64,000 nt of DNA from QHXQ01 sp045807745. GTDB lineage: Bacteria; Acidobacteriota; Blastocatellia; Pyrinomonadales; Pyrinomonadaceae. The notes under the pieces are model-generated. The model was not told the DNA's origin and did not search any database. It worked only from the letters and a program-made list of their open reading frames with translations. The stretch lies in contig JBJMGT010000036.1 in the NCBI GenBank assembly GCA_045807745.1, positions 47,112 to 111,111 on the forward strand, given 5' to 3'. Shown one piece after another: positions 41,267-50,722 of the stretch (positions are counted from its first letter, which is position 1; every line of letters starts with the position of its first letter). The position numbers and the translations under genes were made by a program.

Positions 41267-43186
41267 TCACCCGCCCCAGAGATCGAGACCGCCTTCCAGA
41301 AACAGCTTGCGGCAGGCTTGGCGCTGGATTTTACCGCTCGACGTTTTCGGGATGCTTCCGGCCTTCAGCAACGCAACGCGATAGACCTGTATGTCGTGGT
41401 CTTCGGCGACCGCGCGGCGCACGGCTGCGACGTAATCGCCTGCCTTCATCGCTTCCGGCCGCACGCCCTGCCCTGTGCCGTTCGGCTCGGCTGGCGGTGC
41501 TGGCTTGCTGCCGATTTCGACGGCCACCACGACGCGCTCCTCGTCCCCCACGTCAAACGAGAAGGCCGCACAGCCACCGGGGCGCACGTCCGGGTGGCTG
41601 TGCTCGGCCGACAACTCTATGTCCTGCGGGTAGTGGTTCGCGCCGCCGATGATGATCACGTCCTTGAGGCGACCCGTGATGACGAGTTGGCCTTTGTAGA
41701 TAAAGCCGAGATCACCCGTCCGCAGGTAGGTCTCGGGCGTGCCGTCCGCGAGCCGCGCCCGGAAGGTTTGCGCCGACGCCTCCGGCATCTCCCAGTAGCC
41801 GGCGGCGACGCACGGACTTGACACCCAAATCTCGCCCACCTCGTCGGGCGCGCACGGGGCATGCGTTTCCGGATTGACGATGACGACGCGTAGGTCGACC
41901 GCCGTGTGCCCGCAGCCGACCAGCGCGCGCGTGGCGCGGTCGTCAGCTTCCCCTAACACCACGCGGTTTCGTTCGAGCGCGGCCGCGCTCACCTCGCAGC
42001 TCACGTACTCCTGCTCCGCCGCGGCGCGCGCCCCCGCCACGATGAGCGTCGCCTCGGCGAGACCGTAGGCGGGGCGCAGGGTCGAGCGGCGAAAGCCTGA
42101 GACCGCGAATGCTGCGGCGAACCGTTCGAGCGTCTCCTTCCGCACCGGCTCCGCGCCGTTAATGGCGACGCGCCATCGGCTCAAGTCGAGTTGCGCGCGA
42201 TCCTCCTCGGTCGCCTTGCGCACGCACAGGTCGTAGGCGAAGTTTGGCGCGGCGGCGTGTGTGCCGCCGTAGCGCGACATGGCCCGCAGCCAGCGCAAGG
42301 GGCGCTGGATGAAGGCGGGCGGCGGCATAAGATAACAGCGGAAGCCGCCATAGACGGGTTGCAGCACGCCGTAGATGAGACCGAGGTCGTGGAAGGTCGG
42401 GAGCCATGACACGAGCATATCGTCGTGGCTCTGGTTGAAGGTGTACTCGACTAAGCGGGCGTTGTCGAGCAGGCCGCCGTGCGTGACCATCACGCCCTTC
42501 GGCGCGGCGGTCGAGCCGGAGGTGTACTGAAGAAAGGCGAGCGACGACTCGTCAAGCTGTGGCCGCGTCCACCTGTCGCTGCCTTTGTCGCCGAAGTTGT
42601 CTGTGATCACCCAGCGCGGCAACCTCATGGCCGCGTACTCCGTGCCGAAGCGCTCAAGGGCCGCGTGCAGACTCCGCGTTGTCATGATGATGGTCGGGCG
42701 CGCGTCGGCGATGATGGCCAAAACTTTCGCCAGCATCTTTTGGACGCGCTCGCGGCGCGCATCGGAGTCGGGGCCCTCATCCTTGATAACGCGCGCGGCG
42801 AGCGGCGGCGGCACGGGAATGGCCACGACGCCCGCGTAGAGGCAGCCCATGAAGGCTTTGACGAACTCAATTTCGCTCGGCAGATAGAACAGCAAGGCCC
42901 GGTCGCCGACGCGACAGTTGTCGCCGAGCACCACGGCGACGGCCCGCGCCTGCCGGTCAAGGTCGGCGTAGGTCTGGGTCGCCGACTCTTCCTCGCCGTT
43001 CGCCAAGTAAGTAAGTACGGGCCGCGTGCCTTGCGTCTCGGCCCGATGCCGGATTAGGTCGATGAAAGTGGCCGGCCGCAGCTTGGCGGCCGGGATCAAG
43101 TGTTTGTCGTCAGTCAAGGGCCGGTCGTTGATTGAGGCACGACCGTGGTCGGTTGGGGGGGGGCCATCCGTAAGTAATGTACCCAC
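41267..43186 (-). CDS. Fatty acyl-AMP ligase (FAAL)
   Basis: This 639-residue ligase makes acyl-AMP from a free fatty acid and transfers the acyl group to an ACP. It has the A3 motif LQYTSGSTAAPKGVMVTHGG, the A5 region LRPAYGLAEATLIV, and the FAAL hallmark GGANHYPQDIE near the C-terminus with the final PKTSSGKIQRQ. A loop around LNRAR-like FAAL insertions could not be checked by eye. The start is GTG 43186, supported by taggag six bases upstream. A run of nine G/C (43155-43163) lies inside the first 12 codons. Its partner ACP follows directly. It supplies the lipid part of the product. Confidence 0.93.
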   Translation of the reverse strand: MGTLLTDGPPPTDHGRASINDRPLTDDKHLIPAAKLRPATFIDLIRHRAETQGTRPVLTYLANGEEESATQTYADLDRQARAVAVVLGDNCRVGDRALLFYLPSEIEFVKAFMGCLYAGVVAIPVPPPLAARVIKDEGPDSDARRERVQKMLAKVLAIIADARPTIIMTTRSLHAALERFGTEYAAMRLPRWVITDNFGDKGSDRWTRPQLDESSLAFLQYTSGSTAAPKGVMVTHGGLLDNARLVEYTFNQSHDDMLVSWLPTFHDLGLIYGVLQPVYGGFRCYLMPPPAFIQRPLRWLRAMSRYGGTHAAAPNFAYDLCVRKATEEDRAQLDLSRWRVAINGAEPVRKETLERFAAAFAVSGFRRSTLRPAYGLAEATLIVAGARAAAEQEYVSCEVSAAALERNRVVLGEADDRATRALVGCGHTAVDLRVVIVNPETHAPCAPDEVGEIWVSSPCVAAGYWEMPEASAQTFRARLADGTPETYLRTGDLGFIYKGQLVITGRLKDVIIIGGANHYPQDIELSAEHSHPDVRPGGCAAFSFDVGDEERVVVAVEIGSKPAPPAEPNGTGQGVRPEAMKAGDYVAAVRRAVAEDHDIQVYRVALLKAGSIPKTSSGKIQRQACRKLFLEGGLDLWGG

Positions 43187-43244
43187 TTAGTTCTCCTATT
43201 AAGTTTGCCCATCGTGCGTGTGTCAGGTCTGCCCGTGGTGCTTT

Positions 43245-44927
43245 CTATGCGCTGACCGAGTCGGTTGCCGCGACGCGCAAGTTGTCGTGGAGGTGCGGCG
43301 TATCGCCCGCCGACCTGTCGTATTCGAGTTGACCGTCCTCCAGACAGATAACGCGATCACCGAGGTGGTAGTAACGGTCGTCGTGGCTGATGGCCAGGAT
43401 GGTCTTACCCCGCGCCTTCAACTCAGGCAGAAGTTGTAAGTAGAAAACCTCCTTAAAGAGTGGGTCTTGATCCGCCGCCCACTCGTCAAAGACGTAGAAG
43501 GGGCGGTCTTCGAGGTAGGCGGTGAGGAGCGCAAGCCGCTTGCGCTGCCCCTGCGAAAGATCGAGCGTCGAAAGTTTCCCGTCCTTGACCTCAACCTTGT
43601 GCTGCAACTGTAGCAGCTCGATGTAGTGGCGCGCCTGCTTGTCCACGTCCACGTCGCCGAGACCGAGTATGTTCTGGAAGAGGAAGAAATCGGTGAAGAC
43701 GACGGAGAACAGTTGGCGATACTCTTCGCGGTTGCGTTGCGTGATCGGCTCGCCGTTCAGGCGCAGGTGGCCGCGCTCCGGCAGGTAGAGGCCGGTCAGG
43801 AGTTTGGCGAAGGTGGTCTTGCCGCTGCCGTTGCCGCCGATGAGGAAGACCAGTTCGCCGGGTCTGAAGGTCAGGTTGATGGGGCCGAGCGTGAAGGTGC
43901 TGTTCTCGCGCTCGCGGTGGTAGACGTGCGTCACCTCGATCAGCTGCAAGCTCTGCCACGCGGGCGGGGCCGCGGGCGCGGCGGTCACGCCCTCCTCCGT
44001 ACTCTGGCTCGCGAGCGACAGACCGAGGTCTTCGATCTTTTTGAGCGCGACGGCCGAACGATTGAAGATCGGCATCATCGTGACGGTGGCGGTCAGCGGC
44101 CCGGCCATGAAGAGAATGGTCAGGGCGTAAGAGGTCAGCGCGGCCATGTCAACCCGTTGGATGGCCGGCACGCCGAAGAGGAGGAAGCCGATGGCGATGT
44201 AGAAGATGAGCTGGCCCCAGATGCCCGCGACGGTGAAGATGCGTTGCGCACTCAGGTTCTCGGCGCGGAGTGATTTAGCCGTCGCCTGCAACTCCTGCGC
44301 GAAGAAGTCGGCGCGGCGCGGGGCGTGGATTTTGAGTTCCTTCGTCCCCTGCGTGAGTGCGCGGAAGTTCCCGTAGAGCGCATCGGCCAGTTGCCGGGCC
44401 TTGATGAGGTGTCTAGTGGCAAACGTCATCGGAATCCGATAGATGAGCGTGCCGCCGACGAGCAGGACGAGCACCATCAAGAGGACGAGCCACGAGAGCC
44501 AGCCGAGATAAATCAGGCAGCCGAGGACGGTGACCGCGTTGATGCAGATGGACGGGACGACGAAGACGCCGTTCGTGATGCTGTTCACGTCTTCGATCAG
44601 GGCGGCGGTCGTGCGCGGCGCGCCGATCTTCTCAAGATGGCGCAGGGGCGCGGCCATAATCTGCCGGCTGAGCCGCATGCGCAGGTCGAGCACGGCCGTC
44701 TGGGCGAGCAGGGCCAGCAGCATTTCCGAGGCCGCGCGCATCAGTGGATAGACGACGCAGAGGACGAGGAACGACAGCAGCAGGTTTTGGCCCGAAGCGT
44801 TGCCCCTGAGCCGCGCGCCGATGACGGCCAGCAGCCCCATACTGCTCGCCCCGGCGACGATGCCCGCGATGATGGCGAGGGCGAGGATGCCTCTCGAATA
44901 GCGTAATAGGAATGAGATGAGTTTCAT
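43245..44927 (-). CDS. Cyclic-peptide-type ABC exporter (SyrD/PvdE-like)
   Basis: This half-transporter of 560 residues has its membrane domain first and its ATPase last. Six helices are visible between residues 10 and 290 (e.g. ILALAIIAGIVAGASSMGLLAVIG and LGCLIYLGWLSWLVLLMVLVLLVGG). Walker A is LIGGNGSGKTTFAKLL. The signature is LSQGQRKRLALLTAYLED, and Walker B plus D-loop is FYVFDEWAADQDPLFKEVFY, a hallmark of the cyclic peptide transporter family. A conserved IEDVNSITNGVF lies early. It follows the terminal NRPS gene and most likely exports the finished peptide. Confidence 0.92.
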   Translation of the reverse strand: MKLISFLLRYSRGILALAIIAGIVAGASSMGLLAVIGARLRGNASGQNLLLSFLVLCVVYPLMRAASEMLLALLAQTAVLDLRMRLSRQIMAAPLRHLEKIGAPRTTAALIEDVNSITNGVFVVPSICINAVTVLGCLIYLGWLSWLVLLMVLVLLVGGTLIYRIPMTFATRHLIKARQLADALYGNFRALTQGTKELKIHAPRRADFFAQELQATAKSLRAENLSAQRIFTVAGIWGQLIFYIAIGFLLFGVPAIQRVDMAALTSYALTILFMAGPLTATVTMMPIFNRSAVALKKIEDLGLSLASQSTEEGVTAAPAAPPAWQSLQLIEVTHVYHRERENSTFTLGPINLTFRPGELVFLIGGNGSGKTTFAKLLTGLYLPERGHLRLNGEPITQRNREEYRQLFSVVFTDFFLFQNILGLGDVDVDKQARHYIELLQLQHKVEVKDGKLSTLDLSQGQRKRLALLTAYLEDRPFYVFDEWAADQDPLFKEVFYLQLLPELKARGKTILAISHDDRYYHLGDRVICLEDGQLEYDRSAGDTPHLHDNLRVAATDSVSA

Positions 44928-45035
44928 GTGTCTTCGTTCTCCGTATTCTGTCCGTCACGCTCGCGCGTGAGTGCGGCTCGCCGCGTCCTTTTCGCTTACG
45001 CCCGACGCCGTCCGAGCGGCGCGGCGCAGTACCCT

Positions 45036-48000
45036 TTAACCCTTGCGCAGGATTTCGCCCGCCCACCCTTGTGCGCTGCTGCCAGCGTTGCCGTTTAATG
45101 CCTTATCGATACACTGCCGCAGCCGCTTGGCGAGCACCCTGACGTGCGGCTCGTAGCACATGCGGTCGTGGTTGCCGGGAATCTCGTATACCGCGACCGG
45201 CTCCGTGCTCAACGCCCCCCAGCCGCACGTCTTATCGTTGATGTCCACGCCCGCCTTGATGAAGTGTTCCGCCAGCCACGGGTCGGTCTCGGCGGCGCGG
45301 AACAGCGTGATGCGGCCCGGATAAGGCTTCGGGTGGTAGAACCTGACGGCCTTCTGCCGCGTCTTGTAGCCCGCCATGAAGTGGCGCAGGAACTCGATGT
45401 CGTGTTCGGGCGGAAACAGGTCTTCGTCCACCATCCGCTTGTGGAGGTGTGCGAGTTGGGCCTCGTAATCGAGACCGTCGAACTCGTGGCGGGTCATCTC
45501 GATAGTGCGCCCGCGCTCGAAGGCCGCGACCTTGCCGCGCAGCGCGAACATGAAGGCGTCGTCGTCCTCGTAGGGCGGCAGTTTGTGCAATTCTATGGGC
45601 GAGGGGGAGTCGAGCAGGGCGAGCAGGGCCACCTCCTGCCCCTGCGCCTTGAGCTGGCAGGCCATCTCGAAGGCGACCTGCACGCCGAAGGAGTAGCCGC
45701 CCAGCATGTACGGCCCGGCGGGCTGCACGTCGAGCATGGCCTTTACGTAGTGGGCCGCCATGTCTTCGATGGCGACGTGCCCGTGGCCCACATCCTCCAG
45801 CGCCGGGGCTTGCAGTCCGTAGAAGGGCTGCTCCGGGCCGAGGTGGCGGGCCAGCGAGACGTAGCAGAAGACCTGACCGCCGATGGAGTGAATGGCGAAG
45901 AAAGGCGTCTTCGTCCCTTCAGGCTGGATGGTGACGAGCGGATCCCACGGTAACAGGCGCGGCTCCGCGCGGAGCATGCGCGCAAGGTTCTCAATCGTCC
46001 CCGCCTGAATCATCGTGGCGAGCGGAACTTCCTTCCCGAATAGTTTGTGTATCTGCCCGACCACGCGCAGGGCCAGCACCGAGTGGCCGCCGAGGAGGAA
46101 GAAATCATCGGTCACGCCGACCGGGTGCACGTCAAGAATCTCTTCCCACAACCGGACGAGCGCGCGTTCTACCTCGTCGCATGGGGCGACGTAAGCTTGC
46201 GCGTCGCTCGCGCCATCGGCCGCGGGCGGTGGGAGCGCGCGGCGATCCAGCTTGCCGTTGGGTGCGAGCGGCAGGGCTTCAAGGAAGACAAAGGCCGAAG
46301 GCAGCATAAAGTCCGGTAGCTTCTCCCCGGCGAAGCGGCGCAACTCTTCGGCGGTGGGTGCGGCCCCACGCTCGGCCACTACGTAAGCAACAAGCCGTTG
46401 GTCGCCCGGACGATCTTCGCGCAAGCAGACGACGGTCTCGCGCACCTCCGGATGAGTGTCAAGCAGCGCCTCCACCTCACCCAACTCCACGCGATAGCCC
46501 CGCAGCTTGACCTGCGCATCCGCTCGCCCCAGATACTCCAGCACCCCCGCCCCCGTCCACCGCGCCACGTCCCCCGTCCGATACAGCCGCCCACCCATTT
46601 CTCCACCGTAGAGGTTGGGCCCGAACCGCTCGGCTGTGAGGTCAGGTCTGCGCCAGTAGCCGCGCGCCAACTGCACCCCGCCCACGTACAACTCACCCGC
46701 CACGCCCAAGGGCACGGGCTGCATCCGTGCATCTAGCACGTAGGCTTGCAGGTTCGCCAGCGGGCGACCAATCGGCACGCGCCCGCCCGCGCCTGCGCGT
46801 TCGCACAACCAGTGTGAAGCGTCAATCGCTGTCTCGGTCGGCCCGTACAGGTTGTGCAACTCAAGGTCAGGATGGGGGCAGGCGGTGAAGAAGCGGCGCG
46901 CCAATTCCGGCGTCACGACCTCGCCGCCACACCAGACCCGGCGCAGACTCCGACATGCGCCGAATCCAGCCTCCTCCAACACGACCGCCAGCATCGTCGG
47001 CACCAGTTGCAGAGTTGTCACTTCGTGCGCTTGGATCGCGGCGCAGAGGTAGGCGGCGTCATGCTGCCCGCCCGGTCGCGCCATGACCACCTGTGCCCCA
47101 CAGAGCAGCGGCACGAACAGTTCCCAGATTGAGGCGTCGAAGCTGAAGGCGGTCTTCTGCAAGACGCGGTCTGAAGGCGTGAGTGGGTACTTTGCTTGCA
47201 TCCAGAGCAGGCGGTTGCAGATGGCAGCGTGCGCGACCATCACGCCTTTGGGTCGCCCGGTCGAGCCAGAGGTGTAGATGACGTAAGCTAGACTCGCTGG
47301 CTGCGCCCCGCCGGTTAGGTTCTCGGCGCTGAGACCTGCCACCGCGGCCCATTCCGTGTCGAGGCAAAACACTCGCGTGGCGTTTCCCGCTAGCTGCGCC
47401 AGTGGCCCGGCATGACCATCGAAGCGCGTGCGGAGCCGCTGCTCGGTGAGCAGGACGGGGCAGGCGGCGTCTGCTGCCATGAAGGCGAGCCGTTCCTGCG
47501 GGTAATCGGAATCAAGCGGGACGTAGGCCCCACCCGCCTTCAGGACGCCGAGCAGCCCGACGAGCATCTCCAGCGAGCGTTCAAGCATCACGCCGACCAA
47601 CACGTCCGGCCCAACGCCGAGCGTCCGCAAGTAATGGGCTAGGCGGTTGGCCCGCGCGTTGAGTTCGCTATAGGTCAGTGCACCGTCTGCCGCCACGACG
47701 GCCGTAGCCTCCGGCGTGCGCGCTGCTTGCTCCTCGAATAGCCGGTGTAGCGTCGTGTCACGCCTTAACTCTACCTGCGTGTCGTTCAGCTCGAACAGTA
47801 GGTGGTGACGCTCTGATTCGCCGACGATCTCTAACTCCGAGATGCGCGCTGAAGGGTTCCGAGCGACGCTCGACAGCACTGTCTGGTACTGTTCGGTCAA
47901 TCGTGCAACATCGGCAACGCTCAAGCGGCTCGCGTCGTAGTGCAGTTCCATGATCAGTTCGTCGCCGCGCGGGCGGCAGACGAGCTTGGCGTGAAACTGA

Positions 48001-49196
48001 TCGAGGCATTCGTAGTAGCGGGGCGGAGCGAACATCACGCCGGCCACGGCGTGCGTTGCGCCCTCGCGCGCGAAGTCGAAGCAGATAGGCATGAAGGGCG
48101 GTGCGCCATGGTCGCCCATCTCCGCGCCCGTGAGTTCCCACGCGAAGCATTCCTGCCAGCGGGCGGCGGCCTCGGTCGCGGCAGTCGTCCGCGCTAACAA
48201 CTCGGTGAAGCTCAACTCATCGTCCACATCGCAGCGGACGGGCAGGTAGCGCGCGAGCGGGCCGATGGACTCCTCAAGTTCGTCATACTTGCGCCCGGAG
48301 AAGCGGACGCCGACGGCCACTTCCGCCAGTCCGCCGAGCCGACGGAGCAGCAGTTGCCAGCAGGCGAGCAGCACATTCTGGCTGGTGGTGTCGTGGCGCG
48401 CGGCGCGCGCATTGAGTTGCGCAAACGACTCCGCGCCGATGGTCGCGGTCAGCACGCGCGGGTCGAACTCGGCGGCGCGCGCATGGCGGCCGCCCCCCGG
48501 CAGACGCGGCGCGCCCGGCTCCGGCGGCAGGCTCTCGCGCCAGTAGGCGCGACCCGGCTCCGACTCTTCAGCCGCCGCCAGTTCGTTCTGCCAAGCGGCG
48601 AGATCGGCATACTGTAAAGGTTCTTCGGCCGGCACGTCGCTTTGTGCCGCCGCGCCGTAGCTGCGTGCAACCGCTGCGACCAGATTTTCCAACCCGGCGC
48701 GGTCGGCGTAGAGCGTAGACAGACTCAGGGTGAGTGCGTGCGTGCCACCGGCGCGCGCGAAGAGCGCGGCCCGCAACGGCCGGACGCGCCCGCCTTCGGC
48801 TTGCGGCAGGCGCGCGTCCGCGAGCCACTGCGAAATGTGATGCTCTTGCTCGTCCGCAGTCAGAGCGGACAGATCGAATAACGACAATTCGTCAGCCTCG
48901 TCGTCCGTGACGACCTGAACAGGGATGAGCATGCCGGGCAGTTGACGAAAGTCGGTGCGCAGAATTTCGTGGCGCGCGACCGTCTCGCGCACGGCGACGG
49001 TCAGCGCGGCGGCGTCAAGCGCCCCGTCGATTTCGACGACGCACTGCGCGTGGTAGGGCAGACCGCCACCCGCCTGTCGCAGTTCCCACGCACGCCGCTG
49101 CTGCGGCGACAACTCGAACCCTTCGAGGCGTGCCGCCCCGCTCTGCGCTTCTTTGACTTCTTCTTTTTGCACTTCCATCACTTCTTCGTTCCGCAT
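45036..49196 (-). CDS. Terminal NRPS: C(degenerate)-A-PCP-TE
   Basis: This is a 1386-residue terminal module. Residues 20-465 are a C-like domain (SPQQRRAWEL), in which the His motif HHxxxDG is replaced by TLYADRA around residue 160. A follows at about 480-1000 (core YTSGSTGRPKGVMV; YGPTETAID). The substrate-code residues read by eye are DAWQWGLIDK, most like Gln-type codes I remember. PCP has S1039 in LGGHS. TE has S1169 in GGYSFGVQVAFE, with acidic residue in LLDSPSP and His near IPGNHDRM. ATG 49196 is the chosen start (caggtcgaag before it). A TTG at 49235 overlapping the preceding stop would add 13 residues. It releases the product, by hydrolysis or cyclisation. Confidence 0.88.
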   Translation of the reverse strand: MRNEEVMEVQKEEVKEAQSGAARLEGFELSPQQRRAWELRQAGGGLPYHAQCVVEIDGALDAAALTVAVRETVARHEILRTDFRQLPGMLIPVQVVTDDEADELSLFDLSALTADEQEHHISQWLADARLPQAEGGRVRPLRAALFARAGGTHALTLSLSTLYADRAGLENLVAAVARSYGAAAQSDVPAEEPLQYADLAAWQNELAAAEESEPGRAYWRESLPPEPGAPRLPGGGRHARAAEFDPRVLTATIGAESFAQLNARAARHDTTSQNVLLACWQLLLRRLGGLAEVAVGVRFSGRKYDELEESIGPLARYLPVRCDVDDELSFTELLARTTAATEAAARWQECFAWELTGAEMGDHGAPPFMPICFDFAREGATHAVAGVMFAPPRYYECLDQFHAKLVCRPRGDELIMELHYDASRLSVADVARLTEQYQTVLSSVARNPSARISELEIVGESERHHLLFELNDTQVELRRDTTLHRLFEEQAARTPEATAVVAADGALTYSELNARANRLAHYLRTLGVGPDVLVGVMLERSLEMLVGLLGVLKAGGAYVPLDSDYPQERLAFMAADAACPVLLTEQRLRTRFDGHAGPLAQLAGNATRVFCLDTEWAAVAGLSAENLTGGAQPASLAYVIYTSGSTGRPKGVMVAHAAICNRLLWMQAKYPLTPSDRVLQKTAFSFDASIWELFVPLLCGAQVVMARPGGQHDAAYLCAAIQAHEVTTLQLVPTMLAVVLEEAGFGACRSLRRVWCGGEVVTPELARRFFTACPHPDLELHNLYGPTETAIDASHWLCERAGAGGRVPIGRPLANLQAYVLDARMQPVPLGVAGELYVGGVQLARGYWRRPDLTAERFGPNLYGGEMGGRLYRTGDVARWTGAGVLEYLGRADAQVKLRGYRVELGEVEALLDTHPEVRETVVCLREDRPGDQRLVAYVVAERGAAPTAEELRRFAGEKLPDFMLPSAFVFLEALPLAPNGKLDRRALPPPAADGASDAQAYVAPCDEVERALVRLWEEILDVHPVGVTDDFFLLGGHSVLALRVVGQIHKLFGKEVPLATMIQAGTIENLARMLRAEPRLLPWDPLVTIQPEGTKTPFFAIHSIGGQVFCYVSLARHLGPEQPFYGLQAPALEDVGHGHVAIEDMAAHYVKAMLDVQPAGPYMLGGYSFGVQVAFEMACQLKAQGQEVALLALLDSPSPIELHKLPPYEDDDAFMFALRGKVAAFERGRTIEMTRHEFDGLDYEAQLAHLHKRMVDEDLFPPEHDIEFLRHFMAGYKTRQKAVRFYHPKPYPGRITLFRAAETDPWLAEHFIKAGVDINDKTCGWGALSTEPVAVYEIPGNHDRMCYEPHVRVLAKRLRQCIDKALNGNAGSSAQGWAGEILRKG

Positions 49197-49231
49197 CTTC
49201 GACCTGCCCGCGGTTAACTTCGCGCGCCATC

Positions 49232-50722
49232 TCAACCGTTCTTCGTTTGCCCGGCCGGATTCGCCTGAGGCCGGTTCCGCAGCCCCTGTTTGAGTCCTTT
49301 CAACTTCTTCGCGGCCGTCTCCGCAAACGCCTCTGCCTGCGCTGCCTGCCGCCGCTGGTCGGCTGCGCGTAGCTGTGCAAGCAGGTCGCCGACCGTAGCG
49401 TCGTCCCTGAGCGTGCCCGCGCCGCGCAGCAACGCGGCGAACCCGCCCAGCACACGCTCGACCACCGCCGGCTCGACCTGCTCGGCGTCGTAGCGTAGCG
49501 TCAACGTGGTCGCGTCCGGCTCGGGCATAACTTCCATCTCAAGCGGATAGGCGAGTTGCGATAGGGCGCGAAAGTCACCTATGCCGGTTGCGCCGCCCGG
49601 CGCGTCGCCGTTCCCTGCCCCCGCCGCAGACGACCGGCCCGGATAGTTGTGGAAGGCGAGCAGGCTGTCGTAGAGGCGCGTGCCGCGGGGCACGCCGCAC
49701 CACGTTTGAATCTGCTTAAGCGAGCAGTATTCGTAACGGCGCGACTCCACCTGCCGCGCTTGCAGCGACTGTAACCACGGCGCGAGCGCTTCGTCGGGCG
49801 TAAATTTCAGTCGCACCGGCAGTGTGTTGATGAACATGCCGATCATGGTGTCCACATCGGGCAGTTCCGGCGGCCGGCCTGAGACGGTCGCGCCGAAGAC
49901 TACGTCCTGACGGTCAGCATGGTGACTCAGCAGCAGGCCCCACGCTGCCTGCGCCACGGTGTTGACTGTCAGCCTGTGCCGTCGCGCGAAGGCTTGCAGG
50001 GCAGACAACTCCGCGGCCGTTAACTTGATCTGCCGCAATTCCTGCCGCATGCCCCCGGCCTCGCTGCCCGGCGCAGGCTTCGCGGGCACGGGCGTCGGCA
50101 CGCTCGCGCCCACCAATTCACGCCGCCAGAATTTTTCGGCCGCGGGCGTGTCCTGCTTTTGCAGCCAGACGATGTAATCGCGATAGGGACGCGGTGGCTT
50201 CTGCGGGCGCGGTGGTTCCGCGCCGCGCGCGTAGGCCCGGAAGCAGGCGGTGAGTTCGTTGAACAGCATGGAGACCGACCAACCGTCGAGCATCAGGTGG
50301 TGGTAGCTCCAGATGAACAGGCGAGCGTCGGCGGCGAGTTCGATGACGGCGAGGCGCATGAGCGGGGCGCGCGTCAGATCGAAATCGCGCGCGCGCGCTT
50401 GTGCGAGATAGGCGCGCAGTTGCGCCTGCTGCTGCTGCGCGCCCAGCCCGCGCCAGTCCAACTGCTCAAGCGGCAACTCCACCTCGCGCAGCACTACCTG
50501 CGCGGGCCGCTTAACCTCTTTCCACAAAAAAATTGTGCGCAGGGCTGCGTGTCTTTCAATCACCGTCCGCCACGCGCGCCCGTACGCGTCGAGATCGACG
50601 TGGCCCGTCAGCCGGAAGCTCACCTGCCCTATGTAGGCCCCGGAGCCGGGCGCGTAGACGGTGTGATAGAGCATCCCCTCCTGCATGGGCGAGAGCGGAT
50701 AGACGCTTTCGACGTTCTTCAT
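49232..50722 (-). CDS. Free-standing NRPS condensation domain (DCL type)
   Basis: This 496-residue protein has just one condensation domain. The opening YPLSPMQEGMLYHTVYAPGSGAYIGQVSF is typical of DCL domains that accept a D-configured donor. The catalytic motif YHHLMLDGWS is intact (H141, H142, D146). GMFINTLPVR and the RRYEYCSLKQIQTW region are normal. The C-terminus carries a charged, coiled-coil-like tail (RQAAQAEAFAETAAKKLKGLKQGLR) that may be a docking element. The start overlaps the preceding stop (ATGA). The upstream protein ends in an epimerisation domain, so this C would join the D-residue to the last module. Confidence 0.9.
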   Translation of the reverse strand: MKNVESVYPLSPMQEGMLYHTVYAPGSGAYIGQVSFRLTGHVDLDAYGRAWRTVIERHAALRTIFLWKEVKRPAQVVLREVELPLEQLDWRGLGAQQQQAQLRAYLAQARARDFDLTRAPLMRLAVIELAADARLFIWSYHHLMLDGWSVSMLFNELTACFRAYARGAEPPRPQKPPRPYRDYIVWLQKQDTPAAEKFWRRELVGASVPTPVPAKPAPGSEAGGMRQELRQIKLTAAELSALQAFARRHRLTVNTVAQAAWGLLLSHHADRQDVVFGATVSGRPPELPDVDTMIGMFINTLPVRLKFTPDEALAPWLQSLQARQVESRRYEYCSLKQIQTWCGVPRGTRLYDSLLAFHNYPGRSSAAGAGNGDAPGGATGIGDFRALSQLAYPLEMEVMPEPDATTLTLRYDAEQVEPAVVERVLGGFAALLRGAGTLRDDATVGDLLAQLRAADQRRQAAQAEAFAETAAKKLKGLKQGLRNRPQANPAGQTKNG

